A DNA stretch of 64,000 bases from a bacterium BMS3Bbin14 (lineage in GTDB: Bacteria > Desulfobacterota > Desulfobulbia > Desulfobulbales > Desulfobulbaceae). Below the pieces are notes generated by a model, which saw nothing but the letters and a program-made list of their open reading frames with translations, did not search any database and was not told the origin of the DNA. The stretch is taken from positions 86,792-150,791 of the forward strand of contig BDTX01000005.1 of assembly GCA_002897615.1 (NCBI GenBank), written 5' to 3'. Positions 23,733-32,387 of this stretch are shown here, piece by piece. The position numbers and the translations under genes are program-made. Every line of letters begins with the position of its first letter. The stretch's first letter is position 1.

Positions 23733-24818
23733 TTAACCGTTGCTGCGGGCGAAATTATCCATGAACGCCACCAGTTTTTCCACTCCTTCCCTGGGGAAGG
23801 CATTGTAAATGGAGGCCCGGCAGCCGCCGATGGACCGATGGCCCTTGAGACCCACCAGGCCCGCAGCGGTTGCTTCGGCGACAAACTGCGTCTCCAGCTC
23901 CGGCGTCGGCAGGTTGAATGAAATATTCATGTTTGAACGTGAGTCCTTTTCCGCGTGCCCCCGGTAAAAATCGATGCCGTCAATGGCGTCGTACAATATG
24001 GCGGCCTTGGCCGCGTTGATTTTGCCGATGGCCTCAACCCCGCCCCGGTCCTTCAACCATTTCATGACCAGGCCCAGGCAGTAGATGGCGAAGCAGGGTG
24101 GGGTGTTGAACATGGACCCCTTGTCCGCATGAGTCTTGTAACGCAGCATGGTCGGCACGGCGGCCTCCGGGGTCCGCTCCAGCAGGTCGTCCCGGATGAT
24201 GACCACGGTCACCCCGGCCGGCCCCATATTTTTCTGCGCCCCGGCGAAAATAAGGCCAAAGCGGTTGACATCAACGGGCCGGGACATAATGTCCGATGAC
24301 ATGTCGGCGATAAGCGTGGTCGGGGTATCGGGAAATTCTGGAAACTGGGTCCCGTAAATCGTATTGTTCGACACGAAATAGAGATATTCACTGTCCGGGT
24401 GGACCGTGTACTCGTCATCTTTCGGCACCCGGTTGAATTTGGCCTCCTGGCTGGAATAGGCCACGTCGATTTCGCCGAAGAGCCGGGCCTCCTTGATGGC
24501 CTTGCCCGACCAGGCGCCGGTGTTCAGGTAGGTTGCCCGCTTGTTGCCGCCCAGCAGGTTCATCGGGATCATGAAAAACTGCGTAGAGGCCCCGCCCTGG
24601 AGAAACAGGACCTTGTAGTTATCGGGGATTCCCATCAATTCACGAACCAGGGCTTCGGCCTCCGCCGCCACGGCCATGAATTCCTTGCTGCGGTGGCTCA
24701 TCTCGATGATGCCCATGCCCCGGTCATGAAAATTGACGATATCCTTTGCCGCCTCCTGCAGCACAGGGTAGGGCAGGGTGGACGGGCCTGGGTTGAAATT
24801 ATAAACTCTGTCGGGCAT
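23733..24818 (-). CDS. serC: Phosphoserine aminotransferase
   Basis: A 361-residue class V aminotransferase. Signatures: NFNPGPSTLPYPVLQEA at the N-terminus, GIIEMSHRSKEFM, FLQGGASTQFFMIPMNLL, and the PLP lysine in FAGAQKNMGPAGVTVVIIRD. The C-terminal GHRSIGGCRASIYNAFP is typical of SerC. It converts 3-phosphohydroxypyruvate to phosphoserine in serine biosynthesis. The ATG at 24818 follows AAGGAG; the longer upstream frame has no homology. A complete repeat A element separates it from trmL. Confidence 0.96.
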   Translation of the reverse strand: MPDRVYNFNPGPSTLPYPVLQEAAKDIVNFHDRGMGIIEMSHRSKEFMAVAAEAEALVRELMGIPDNYKVLFLQGGASTQFFMIPMNLLGGNKRATYLNTGAWSGKAIKEARLFGEIDVAYSSQEAKFNRVPKDDEYTVHPDSEYLYFVSNNTIYGTQFPEFPDTPTTLIADMSSDIMSRPVDVNRFGLIFAGAQKNMGPAGVTVVIIRDDLLERTPEAAVPTMLRYKTHADKGSMFNTPPCFAIYCLGLVMKWLKDRGGVEAIGKINAAKAAILYDAIDGIDFYRGHAEKDSRSNMNISFNLPTPELETQFVAEATAAGLVGLKGHRSIGGCRASIYNAFPREGVEKLVAFMDNFARSNG

Positions 24819-24892
24819 GGTTTTTCTCCTTCGTCTCCCTGGTTTAATTCTTTGTTTTATTATGCTTCCCGGCGGAATATAGATGTCAATGT

Positions 24893-25112
24893 CCTGAATC
24901 CGTGAACGTTCGGGAACGGTGCCGATGCAAGGCGACAACGAGGTTGATTATTCTGGTGTGATATCAACTGGTTGCCAACTCAGCAGCTACGCCGTTCTCG
25001 GGCGGACCGCAGTCCGGCGCGGTGCAGACCGGAAATGAGTTTATTCTGAATATAATGCAATAAATTACATTATATTGCACGAAATGTCACCTCAAGCCGT
25101 CACGGACTCAGG
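24893..25112 (-). repeat. Repeat family A, copy 8 (most complete copy)
   Basis: About 220 bp, with one end CCTGAATCCGTGAACG (24893-24908) and the other the complement of CCTGAGTCCGTGACGGC (25096-25112): terminal inverted repeats differing at few positions. Internally it has the complement of the ATCAACATCGTTGCC, GTTGGCAACCAGTTGATATC and GC-centre motifs, and an AT-rich palindromic stretch ATAATGCAATAAATTACATT. The end at 25108-25112 lies inside trmL and gives its stop codon. It fills the gap 24819-25107. Confidence 0.85.
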
Positions 25113-25581
25113 GATGCTTAATCCGTATCTGCCGCAGGCCCTCATAGAGGACAATGCCGGCGCTCATTGCCAGGTTGAGGCTGCGGATGTGATTATTTGA
25201 CATCGGGACGGTATAACAGCGGTCTCGGTACAGCGCAAGAATTTCTTCAGGCAAACCTTTCGTCTCCTTGCCGAAAATAAGATAATCTCCCGGCCGGAAT
25301 TGCGCCTCATAGTAAAGACGGTCGACCTTGGTGGTAAAAAAACGGAGCCTGCGTTCGTCCTGGGCGGCAAGAAAGGCATCGAGATTTTCCCAGAAACGAA
25401 TATCCACGTAGGGCCAGTAATCCAGGCCGGCCCGTTTAAGATGTTTGTCGTCAGTACTGAAACCAAGGGGGCGGACGAGGTCGAGAACAGTATCGGTAGC
25501 CCCGCACAGGCGGGCAATGGAGCCGGTGTTCGGCGGTATTTCCGGCTCCACCAGCACAATATGAAAAGGTTTTTCTGCCAT
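25108..25581 (-). CDS. trmL: tRNA (cytidine/uridine-34-2'-O)-methyltransferase
   Basis: A 157-residue SPOUT methyltransferase: VLVEPEIPPNTGSIARLCGA, LDLVRPLGFSTDDKHLKRAG, DYLIFGKETKGLPEE and MSNNHIRSLNLAMSAGIVLYE, the knot-forming motifs of TrmL. It methylates the wobble base of two tRNA-Leu species. It starts 11 bases after cusA on the same strand. Its last codons (IKHP) are followed by a TGA that belongs to the terminal repeat of element A. Confidence 0.93.
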   Translation of the reverse strand: MAEKPFHIVLVEPEIPPNTGSIARLCGATDTVLDLVRPLGFSTDDKHLKRAGLDYWPYVDIRFWENLDAFLAAQDERRLRFFTTKVDRLYYEAQFRPGDYLIFGKETKGLPEEILALYRDRCYTVPMSNNHIRSLNLAMSAGIVLYEGLRQIRIKHP

Positions 25582-25592
25582 TCGCCGGCTTA

Positions 25593-28500
25593 TTACTTCC
25601 TCAAACGTTCTCTGATTTGCATATAGGTACCGTAGATCACCGGCACCACCAGCAGGCAGAGAACGGTTGTGGTGACCATGCCGCCGACCATGGGGGCGGC
25701 AATCCGTTTCATGACCTGGGAGCCGGTACCGCTGCCGTACAGAATCGGCAAAAGGCCGGCAATGATCGCCGTGGCGGTCATGGCAATGGGCCGAACCCGC
25801 TCCGAGGTGCCCCTGAACACAGCCTCCATGATCTGCCGGTCCGTTAGTTTTGCTGCCGGCGTGTTCTTTCGCGTGTGCTGGATCTCCTGGTCTATAAAGG
25901 TCATCACCAGGACCCCGATTTCCGCGGCCACGCCGGCCAGGGCGATAAAACCGACCGCAATGGCCACCGACATGTTATAGCCGGAAAAGTAGATCAGCCA
26001 GATGCCGCCCACCAAGGCAAAGGGGATGGAGAGCATGACGATAACCGGTTCCGCCAGATTCTGGAAGTTAAAGTATAGAAGCAGAAAAATAAGCACCAGG
26101 GTGAATGGCACCACGATCTCCAGCCGTTTCTGGGCCCGTTCCATGAACTCGAACTGGCCCGACCAGGTCAGGGTGTAGCCCGGCGGCAGCTTGAGCTGGC
26201 TGTTCATCACCTTTTTAGCCCGCTGGACAAAACCACCGATATCCGAGCTGGAGATGTCGACATAGACCCAGGCATTGGGACGGGCGTTTTCACTCTTGAT
26301 GACCGGGGCGCCCCTGGTCAACTTGATGTCGGCCACCATGGACAGCGGCACCTGGGCGCCGCCGGGGGTCGGCACCAGGACCCGGCCTATTTTGTTCGGG
26401 GAGTCACGGAAGTCGCGGGGATATCGGACATTGATCGGATAACGCTCACGTCCTTCGATGGTTTCCGAGACATTCATGCCGCCCACTGCCGACATGATAA
26501 CATCCTCGACCGCCCCCACCGTCAGGCCGTAACGGGCGGCCGCCCGCCGGTTGACGCGGATGTCCAGGAAATAGCCGCCGACCGCGCGGTCGGCGTAGGC
26601 GGAAACCGTGTCCGGCATGGTTTTCATGATATTCTCAATATTCTTGGCCACCTTGCCCAGTACCTTCAGGTTCGGCCCGCTCACCTTGATGCCGACGGGC
26701 GTCTTGATACCGGTGGACAGCATATCGATCCGGGTCTTAATGGGCATGGTCCAGGTGTTGGCCAGCCCGGGAATGTGCAGGTCTTTGTCCATCTCCTGCA
26801 TCAATTCCCTGGTGGTCTTTTTCGGGTTCGGCCACTCTGACCGCGGTTTCAGGCGTACGGTAGTTTCGAGCATGGACAGCGGCGCCGGATCGGTGGCGGT
26901 CTCGGCCCGGCCCGCCTTGCCGAACACCGATTGCACTTCGGGAAACGTTTTCAATATCTTGTCGGTCTGCTGCAGAATCTCCTTGGCCTTGGTGATGGAT
27001 ACCCCCGGAAAAATAGAGGGCATGTAGAGAATATCGCCCTCATCCAGGGGCGGCATGAACTCCGAGCCTGTTTTTGACAGCGGATACCAGGTAGCCGCGA
27101 CCAGAACGACGGCGCTGATTATTACCAACCAGCGTAATTTGATAAACGACCGCAAAAGGGGGGCATGCACGGCCAGGAGCAGCCGGTTAACGGGGTTTCT
27201 GGCCTCGGAGATGATTTTGCCCCGAATAAAAAAGCCCATGAGGACGGGCACCAGGGTCACGGACAGCAGGGCCGCCGCGGCCATGGAATAGGTTTTGGTG
27301 AAGGCCAGCGGTGAAAACAGCCGGCCCTCCTGGGCCTGCAGGGTAAAGATGGGCAAAAAGGAGAGGGCAATAACCAATAGAGAAAAGAAGAGGGCCGGGC
27401 CGACTTCCTTGGCGGATATGGCCATCAGCCGCCAGCGGGCCTGGGAGTCGATTTTCTCCCCCCGTTCACCGGCCAGTTCGAGATGTTTATGGGCATTCTC
27501 GATCATGACGATGGCCCCATCCACCATGGCGCCGATGGCAATGGCAATACCGCCCAGAGACATGATATTGGCATTGATCCCCTGCAACTTCATGACGGTA
27601 AAGGCCAGGAGAATACCGATGGGCAGCGTGGTGATGGCAACCAGGGCCGAACGAAAATGGAGCAGGAAAATCACGCAGATAAGGGAGACAACAATGAACT
27701 CCTCAATGAGCTTGCTCCTGAGATTCTCAATGGCCCGTTCAATAAGGTCGCCCCGATCATAAACCGGCACGATTTCCACTCCCTTGGGCAGACCTCTCTT
27801 CAGTTCGGTCAGTTTTTTGCGCACCGCCTCGATGGTTTTCAGGGCGTTTTCGCCATAACGCATGATTATGACCCCGCCGGCGACCTCACCCTGGCCATTC
27901 AGCTCGGCCACGCCCCGCCGCAGTTCCGGCCCGAGATGAATGTTGGCCACGTCTCCGAGGCGGACGGGGGTTCCCTTGCCGTCGGTCCCCAGGGGAATTT
28001 CCCGCAAATCGGCAATGGACTTGATATAACCCAGGCCGCGCACCATATATTCGGTTTCGGCCATCTCGATAAGCCGGCCGCCCACATCGCCGTTGGAACG
28101 TTTGATGGCCTTTATTACCTTTTGCAGGGGAATTTTATAGGCCGCCAGTTTGTCCGGATTCACTTCCACCTGGTACTGCTTGACGTAACCACCGATGGAA
28201 GCGACCTCGGCCACCCCGCTCACGGTCTGCAGGGGATAACGAAGGTACCAGTCCTGGATGGAACGGAGCTGGGCGAGATCATGCCTGCCGGTACGGTCGA
28301 CCAGGGCATATTCGTATATCCAGCCGACGCCGGTGGCATCCGGGCCCAGGGTCGGGGTTATCCCAGGCGGCAGGCGGGAAGATACGGAGTTGAGGGCTTC
28401 GAGCACCCGGGACCGGGCCCAGTAAATATCGGTTCCGTCCTTAAAAATAATATAGACAAAGGAGATCCCGAAAAAGGAGTAGCCGCGCACGACCTTGGCT

Positions 28501-28733
28501 TTAGGCACAGCCAGCATGGCCGTGGTCAGGGGATAGGTGACCTGGTCTTCCACGACCTGGGGGGCCTGACCGGCATACTTGGTGAGAACAATAACCTGGA
28601 CATCGGAGAGATCAGGAATGGCGTCAAGGGGGATGTTTTTCAGCGCCCAGAGTCCGATGGCGATAATGATCGCGGTCCCGATTAACACCATACCGCGGTT
28701 CCCTATGGAAAAATCAATTATTTTTCTAATCAT
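25593..28733 (-). CDS. cusA: Cu(I)/Ag(I) efflux RND transporter, inner-membrane pump
   Basis: A 1046-residue HME-RND pump with the full set of twelve membrane spans. The spans near 340-500 contain GGIAIAIGAMVDGAIVMIEN, typical of CusA-type monovalent-metal pumps. The segment RIDMLSTGIKTPVGIKVSG resembles the methionine relay region of CusA. The N-terminus MIRKIIDFSIGNRGMVLIG is a standard RND start. It exports Cu(I) or Ag(I) from the periplasm or cytoplasm through CusBC. It follows cusB after 76 bases in a cusCBA operon. Confidence 0.95.
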   Translation of the reverse strand: MIRKIIDFSIGNRGMVLIGTAIIIAIGLWALKNIPLDAIPDLSDVQVIVLTKYAGQAPQVVEDQVTYPLTTAMLAVPKAKVVRGYSFFGISFVYIIFKDGTDIYWARSRVLEALNSVSSRLPPGITPTLGPDATGVGWIYEYALVDRTGRHDLAQLRSIQDWYLRYPLQTVSGVAEVASIGGYVKQYQVEVNPDKLAAYKIPLQKVIKAIKRSNGDVGGRLIEMAETEYMVRGLGYIKSIADLREIPLGTDGKGTPVRLGDVANIHLGPELRRGVAELNGQGEVAGGVIIMRYGENALKTIEAVRKKLTELKRGLPKGVEIVPVYDRGDLIERAIENLRSKLIEEFIVVSLICVIFLLHFRSALVAITTLPIGILLAFTVMKLQGINANIMSLGGIAIAIGAMVDGAIVMIENAHKHLELAGERGEKIDSQARWRLMAISAKEVGPALFFSLLVIALSFLPIFTLQAQEGRLFSPLAFTKTYSMAAAALLSVTLVPVLMGFFIRGKIISEARNPVNRLLLAVHAPLLRSFIKLRWLVIISAVVLVAATWYPLSKTGSEFMPPLDEGDILYMPSIFPGVSITKAKEILQQTDKILKTFPEVQSVFGKAGRAETATDPAPLSMLETTVRLKPRSEWPNPKKTTRELMQEMDKDLHIPGLANTWTMPIKTRIDMLSTGIKTPVGIKVSGPNLKVLGKVAKNIENIMKTMPDTVSAYADRAVGGYFLDIRVNRRAAARYGLTVGAVEDVIMSAVGGMNVSETIEGRERYPINVRYPRDFRDSPNKIGRVLVPTPGGAQVPLSMVADIKLTRGAPVIKSENARPNAWVYVDISSSDIGGFVQRAKKVMNSQLKLPPGYTLTWSGQFEFMERAQKRLEIVVPFTLVLIFLLLYFNFQNLAEPVIVMLSIPFALVGGIWLIYFSGYNMSVAIAVGFIALAGVAAEIGVLVMTFIDQEIQHTRKNTPAAKLTDRQIMEAVFRGTSERVRPIAMTATAIIAGLLPILYGSGTGSQVMKRIAAPMVGGMVTTTVLCLLVVPVIYGTYMQIRERLRK

Positions 28734-28809
28734 ATCCTTCTCGTCGTCAGAAAACTATGGCCGAGGCTATGGCAGCTTTTCGCTTGTATCATGAATAGTT
28801 ACTTTGTTT

Positions 28810-30354
28810 TTACTTACTGGAAGGAGGCATGTCTTTCATACCTTTCATGCCTTTCATGCCCGGCATGTCCTTCATACCTTTCATGCCCGGCATGTCTTTC
28901 ATACCTTTCATGCCCGGCATGTCTTTCATACCTTTCATGCCCGGCATGTCCTTCATACCTTTCATGCCCGGCATGTCCTTCATACCTTTCATGCCCGGCA
29001 TGTCCTTCATACCTTTCATGTTCATCTTGCCGGAATTCTGGCCCGTCTTTTTTACCTGGCCGTTTGCCTGGCCGCGAACTTCAAGCATCTTGGCGGTAGC
29101 CTCGTTCAGGCTGGATTCGGAGTCAATGAGAAACTGGGCCGAGGTGACAACCATTTCATGCGGCCGGAGGCCCTTGATAATTTCCGTGTATCCGCCTGAT
29201 TCAAGCCCCGTTACGACCTTCCTCGGTTCAAAAAATCCCGCGCCCTTAACAATAAAGACCCGGTTGTAGATGCCGGACCGCACAATCGCTTCCGAGGGGA
29301 CGCTCAGGACATGTAGGCGTCGGCCACCCAGGATGGTCACGTTGGCAAACATACCGGGCTTAAGCATAAAATTTTTATTGGCAAAGACCATGCGGGCCCG
29401 GACCGTGTGGCTGTTGCCGTCTTCGTAAGGGTAGACGTAGTCGATGGTGCCCCGGAAGACGGAGCCGGGCCGCGAGGCGATCCGCATCTCCGCCTTGTCG
29501 CCGACCCGGACCCAGGGCAGATCGTTTTCATAGATATCGGCATCGACCCACACCGTGGACAGGTCGGCGATTTTATACAGTTCCGTGCCCGGAGTCAGGT
29601 AACGGCCCGGCTCCACGCCGACATGGATCACGGTGCCCTTGAAGGGGGAGGTGATGGGCAGATTCCGTTTCACTTTGCCGGTCTGCTCCAGCCGGCGGAT
29701 AACCGGCTGCGGAATATCAAAAAGCTCAAGACGCTTACGGGTGGCGGCGACCAGCATCCTGGCATCCCGGCGCACCTCTGCCATGGAACTCTTCTCAAGA
29801 ACCCGGGCATTGCTCAGAGCCAGCAGGTATTCTTCTTCGGTGGAGACCAGCCCGGGCGAATAAATGGTCAGCAGCGGCTGACCTTTTTTGACCTGTTCGC
29901 CGGTCTTGGCGACCAAGACCTTTACCGCCCAGCCCTTGAACTTGGCATGGACCACGGCCAGGTTTTCCGCGTTAAAGTCCACCCTGCCCGGCGCCCGGAC
30001 ATCGTGACTCATGGTGCGCTCCATGGCCATGCCGGTCCGAACCCCGATGTCCTGCACCATGACCGGATTAATCCTCACCGTTCCCGGGGGGCCGGCGGCA
30101 GATGCGGCATCGGCATAAACCGGGACATAGTCCATGCCCATTTCATCCTTGGCCGGTACCGGCGAGGTGATGGCCGGATTCATGGGGTTGCGGTAAAAAA
30201 GAGGCTTTTTCTTTTTGCCGGCCGTTTTTCCCGTCTCGGCGGCGTTGGCCGGGGTCGTCAGATAAGGGAAACGAGCACCGGCGATCACCAGTCCTCCAGC
30301 CGTACCCGCGACCAGTACCAGCATCGTGAACACTGAGGTGATTTTATTTTTCAT
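28810..30354 (-). CDS. cusB: CusB-like periplasmic adaptor with C-terminal methionine-rich repeat
   Basis: A 514-residue membrane-fusion protein. An N-terminal anchor (VFTMLVLVAGTAGGLVIAGA) is followed by a heavy-metal-binding segment (YRNPMNPAITSPVPAKDEMG), the barrel-sandwich and alpha-hairpin regions (LVAKTGEQVKKGQPLLTIYS, EEEYLLALSNARVLE) and a beta-barrel. The last 70 residues are unusual: about six copies of MKGMKDMPG followed by MKGMKGMKDMPPSSK, a methionine-rich tail able to bind Cu(I) or Ag(I) through thioether groups. CusB normally ends before this. The frame overlaps cusC by 11 bases, so the two genes are translationally coupled. Confidence 0.93.
   Translation of the reverse strand: MKNKITSVFTMLVLVAGTAGGLVIAGARFPYLTTPANAAETGKTAGKKKKPLFYRNPMNPAITSPVPAKDEMGMDYVPVYADAASAAGPPGTVRINPVMVQDIGVRTGMAMERTMSHDVRAPGRVDFNAENLAVVHAKFKGWAVKVLVAKTGEQVKKGQPLLTIYSPGLVSTEEEYLLALSNARVLEKSSMAEVRRDARMLVAATRKRLELFDIPQPVIRRLEQTGKVKRNLPITSPFKGTVIHVGVEPGRYLTPGTELYKIADLSTVWVDADIYENDLPWVRVGDKAEMRIASRPGSVFRGTIDYVYPYEDGNSHTVRARMVFANKNFMLKPGMFANVTILGGRRLHVLSVPSEAIVRSGIYNRVFIVKGAGFFEPRKVVTGLESGGYTEIIKGLRPHEMVVTSAQFLIDSESSLNEATAKMLEVRGQANGQVKKTGQNSGKMNMKGMKDMPGMKGMKDMPGMKGMKDMPGMKGMKDMPGMKGMKDMPGMKGMKDMPGMKGMKGMKDMPPSSK
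28828..29020 (-). repeat. 27-bp tandem repeat encoding the Met-rich tail of CusB
   Basis: About seven units of 27 bp, most clearly at 28861-28887, 28888-28914, 28915-28941, 28942-28968 and 28969-28995. They differ almost only by C/T at one position. Each unit encodes nine residues (MKGMKDMPG), so copy-number change keeps the frame. The near identity points to recent expansion. Confidence 0.9.
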
Positions 30355-31708
30355 TTTTTTTCTCCCCGGCTCCGGCTACAGGGCCGCCGGTGGCGGCTTC
30401 AAGTGCCGCCAGGGCCTTGAAACCGCGGGACAGCATGCGCCAGTAGGTTATTTTATAGTTGTAGAGTGCCAGTTGGGCTCGCACCACATTCAAAAAATCC
30501 ACTTTGTTCACCTGGTATCCTTTGAGCATGGCCGTTGCGGTCTGCTCGGCCTGCGGAATAATGGAGTTCTCGTAAAATCGGCTCTGCTGTCTGGCACTGT
30601 CGTACTCGCTCAGCTCCCGTGAGACTTCTGCCTGAACTCTGTCCTCCATTGCCCGGAGCTTGTGGGACAGGGACAGGGCCTCGCTGGTCTTTTGGGCCAC
30701 GGCCTTATCCTGTTTGCTGTTACTCCAGACCGGCAGATTCATGCTGAGCTTGAACGAGACAAAATCAGCCCGCCTCCTGCCATCCGGCATGTCCTGCCGA
30801 AAACCGTAGGCGGCGCCGGCGGTAAAATCCGGGTAATAATCCTTATCGGCCAGTTTAATCCGTTCCCGGGCCGCATCCCGCTGTTTCTGCAGAGACTGCA
30901 GGACCGGCCGGGACTGTACGGCCCTGGCCTGCAGAGTCCGTTCAGACGACAAGACCGGCAGGTTAGTGCTCGCCGGGCGGGGCAGATCAAAACAGCGTAA
31001 TGATGCCGGCAATTCCAGAAGGGCGCGCAAATCAGCTTTTTTCTTGTCCAGGCGATTGACCAGGGCCATCTCACGATCCATGAGTTTCGATAATTCCAAC
31101 TGGGCAAGCAGGACGTCCTGCTGCAATCCCTTGCCGACTTCATACTTGGTCCGGGTCGAGGCAACCGTACTTCGCAACAGTTCCTGATTGCTCCGGACGA
31201 TATCAAGAGCCTGCTGCAGATAAAAAACATCCCACCAGACTATCTTGACATTGCTTTGCAGCCGCAGTCTCGCTTCCTTCACCTGTTGTCCCGCCGCTTC
31301 GGCTTCGAGATCAGCGGTCTTTTCACGTAACTCCAGTTTGCCGGGAAAGGGGAGGCGCTGCGTCAGGCCCACCTGGATCTGGGTCATATTTTCCTGGTCC
31401 AGCGACAAGGTATCCGTGGGCAGGTTGAGGACGGCCAGGCCGAGGACCGGGTCTGGCAGTGATCCCCGTTGCGAGGGGATAGCGGACATGGCCTCGTATC
31501 GGGCCTGAATGGCCGCCAGGCCGGGGTTGTTGTGCATGGCTATGGTCACGGCCTTTTCCAATGATAATGCCTGGCAGACAGGCTCTGGCGCCGACCGCGC
31601 CTGGACAAGAGCGGCCGGCAGCAGGGAGAAAAAAACAGTGCCCGCGGCAATAACCAGCAAGGCGGTCAGGCTGCGTGGTTTTTTCGAATCAGTTCTTGCT
31701 GTTTTCAT
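30344..31708 (-). CDS. cusC: TolC-family outer-membrane channel of the Cus system
   Basis: A 454-residue exported protein: a signal peptide (LTALLVIAAGTVFFSLLPAA) and two outer-membrane efflux protein repeats made of long helices (SLEKAVTIAMHNNPGLAAIQ, QVGLTQRLPFPGKLELREKT). It is the first gene of the cusCBA operon and would carry metal across the outer membrane. Together with cusB and cusA it forms a complete tripartite pump. Its sequence is closer to general TolC proteins than to classical CusC, so the name follows the operon. Confidence 0.88.
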   Translation of the reverse strand: MKTARTDSKKPRSLTALLVIAAGTVFFSLLPAALVQARSAPEPVCQALSLEKAVTIAMHNNPGLAAIQARYEAMSAIPSQRGSLPDPVLGLAVLNLPTDTLSLDQENMTQIQVGLTQRLPFPGKLELREKTADLEAEAAGQQVKEARLRLQSNVKIVWWDVFYLQQALDIVRSNQELLRSTVASTRTKYEVGKGLQQDVLLAQLELSKLMDREMALVNRLDKKKADLRALLELPASLRCFDLPRPASTNLPVLSSERTLQARAVQSRPVLQSLQKQRDAARERIKLADKDYYPDFTAGAAYGFRQDMPDGRRRADFVSFKLSMNLPVWSNSKQDKAVAQKTSEALSLSHKLRAMEDRVQAEVSRELSEYDSARQQSRFYENSIIPQAEQTATAMLKGYQVNKVDFLNVVRAQLALYNYKITYWRMLSRGFKALAALEAATGGPVAGAGEKKNEK

Positions 31709-31864
31709 GGTCAGGCGTCCCGGATCAAGAGGGTGACAAAAAAATAAATCACAACTCCAATTGTATGATATTACAGCGGCGAGATAGTATGCGGGAGAGC
31801 CGCAGTTCCTGTTGCTATTAACCTCTATCGTTATTTATGGAAACATTTTTATTTAGTATGATAA

Positions 31865-31886
31865 AACCTGGTCTTAGGACCAGGTT
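31865..31886. repeat. Perfect hairpin upstream of the cus operon
   Basis: AACCTGGTC-TTAG-GACCAGGTT, nine pairs with a 4-base loop, 157 bases upstream of the cusC start. There is no T-run. It could be a regulatory site, an operator or a decayed terminator. The gap 31709-32387 otherwise holds repeat A copy 9 and AT-rich sequence likely to carry divergent promoters for cusC and lysC. Confidence 0.5.
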
Positions 31887-32060
31887 AGAGTCATTTGGCT
31901 CTGTCGATAGGTGGTAACTATTTGTTCATTTTCTATTTGTTAGTTTTCTTTGCTTGCTCTGAAAAAAAATGAAAAAAAAAGGGCACAGTTACAGATTACC
32001 GTGAAAAGACCCGTCGGCCGTGGGGGAAAAAATGCGTTGGTGTGTATCGAATTGCTCTTT

Positions 32061-32267
32061 CCGTAATGGCTTGAGGTAATGCTTCATGCAAAAGTGGAGC
32101 TTATTGCATTATTGCCGAATAAACTATATGGTCTTCAGCGCGCCGCCCTGCGGGGCGCCCGGGAACGATGCAGATGCAAGGCGGCAACGATATTGATTAT
32201 CCTGGTGTGATATCAACTGGTTGCCGACACAACAGACGCGTCGTTCCCGAACGCTCACGGATTCAGG
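32061..32267 (+). repeat. Repeat family A, copy 9, with inverted inner segment
   Basis: Left part CCGTAATGGCTTGAGGTAAT and centre GCGCCGCCCTGCGGGGCGCC are in the normal order. The next segment, GGGAACGATGCAGATGCAAG to GTTCCCGA, is the reverse complement of what other copies have there (for example ATATCAACTGGTTGCC instead of GGCAACCAGTTGATAT). The right terminal repeat CTCACGGATTCAGG is normal. Confidence 0.75.
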
Positions 32268-32387
32268 TCTTTTTCAGGATAGGTTGTCGATGTTTGAAAA
32301 GCAAATGCTGTTGCAAATTTTAAAAATACGTCTTATTTTAACAAAATTGTCTGAAAAAATAAATCGTTATTCTATTTTACAAAAGAT

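Noticed and set aside
28828..29020. CRISPR array
   Set aside because: The repeats are directly adjacent without spacers, and they encode an in-frame protein tail.
28804..29199. Repetitive His/Phe/Ala-rich protein on the plus strand
   Set aside because: It is the antisense translation of the Met-rich CusB repeat. The minus frame continues the conserved CusB protein.
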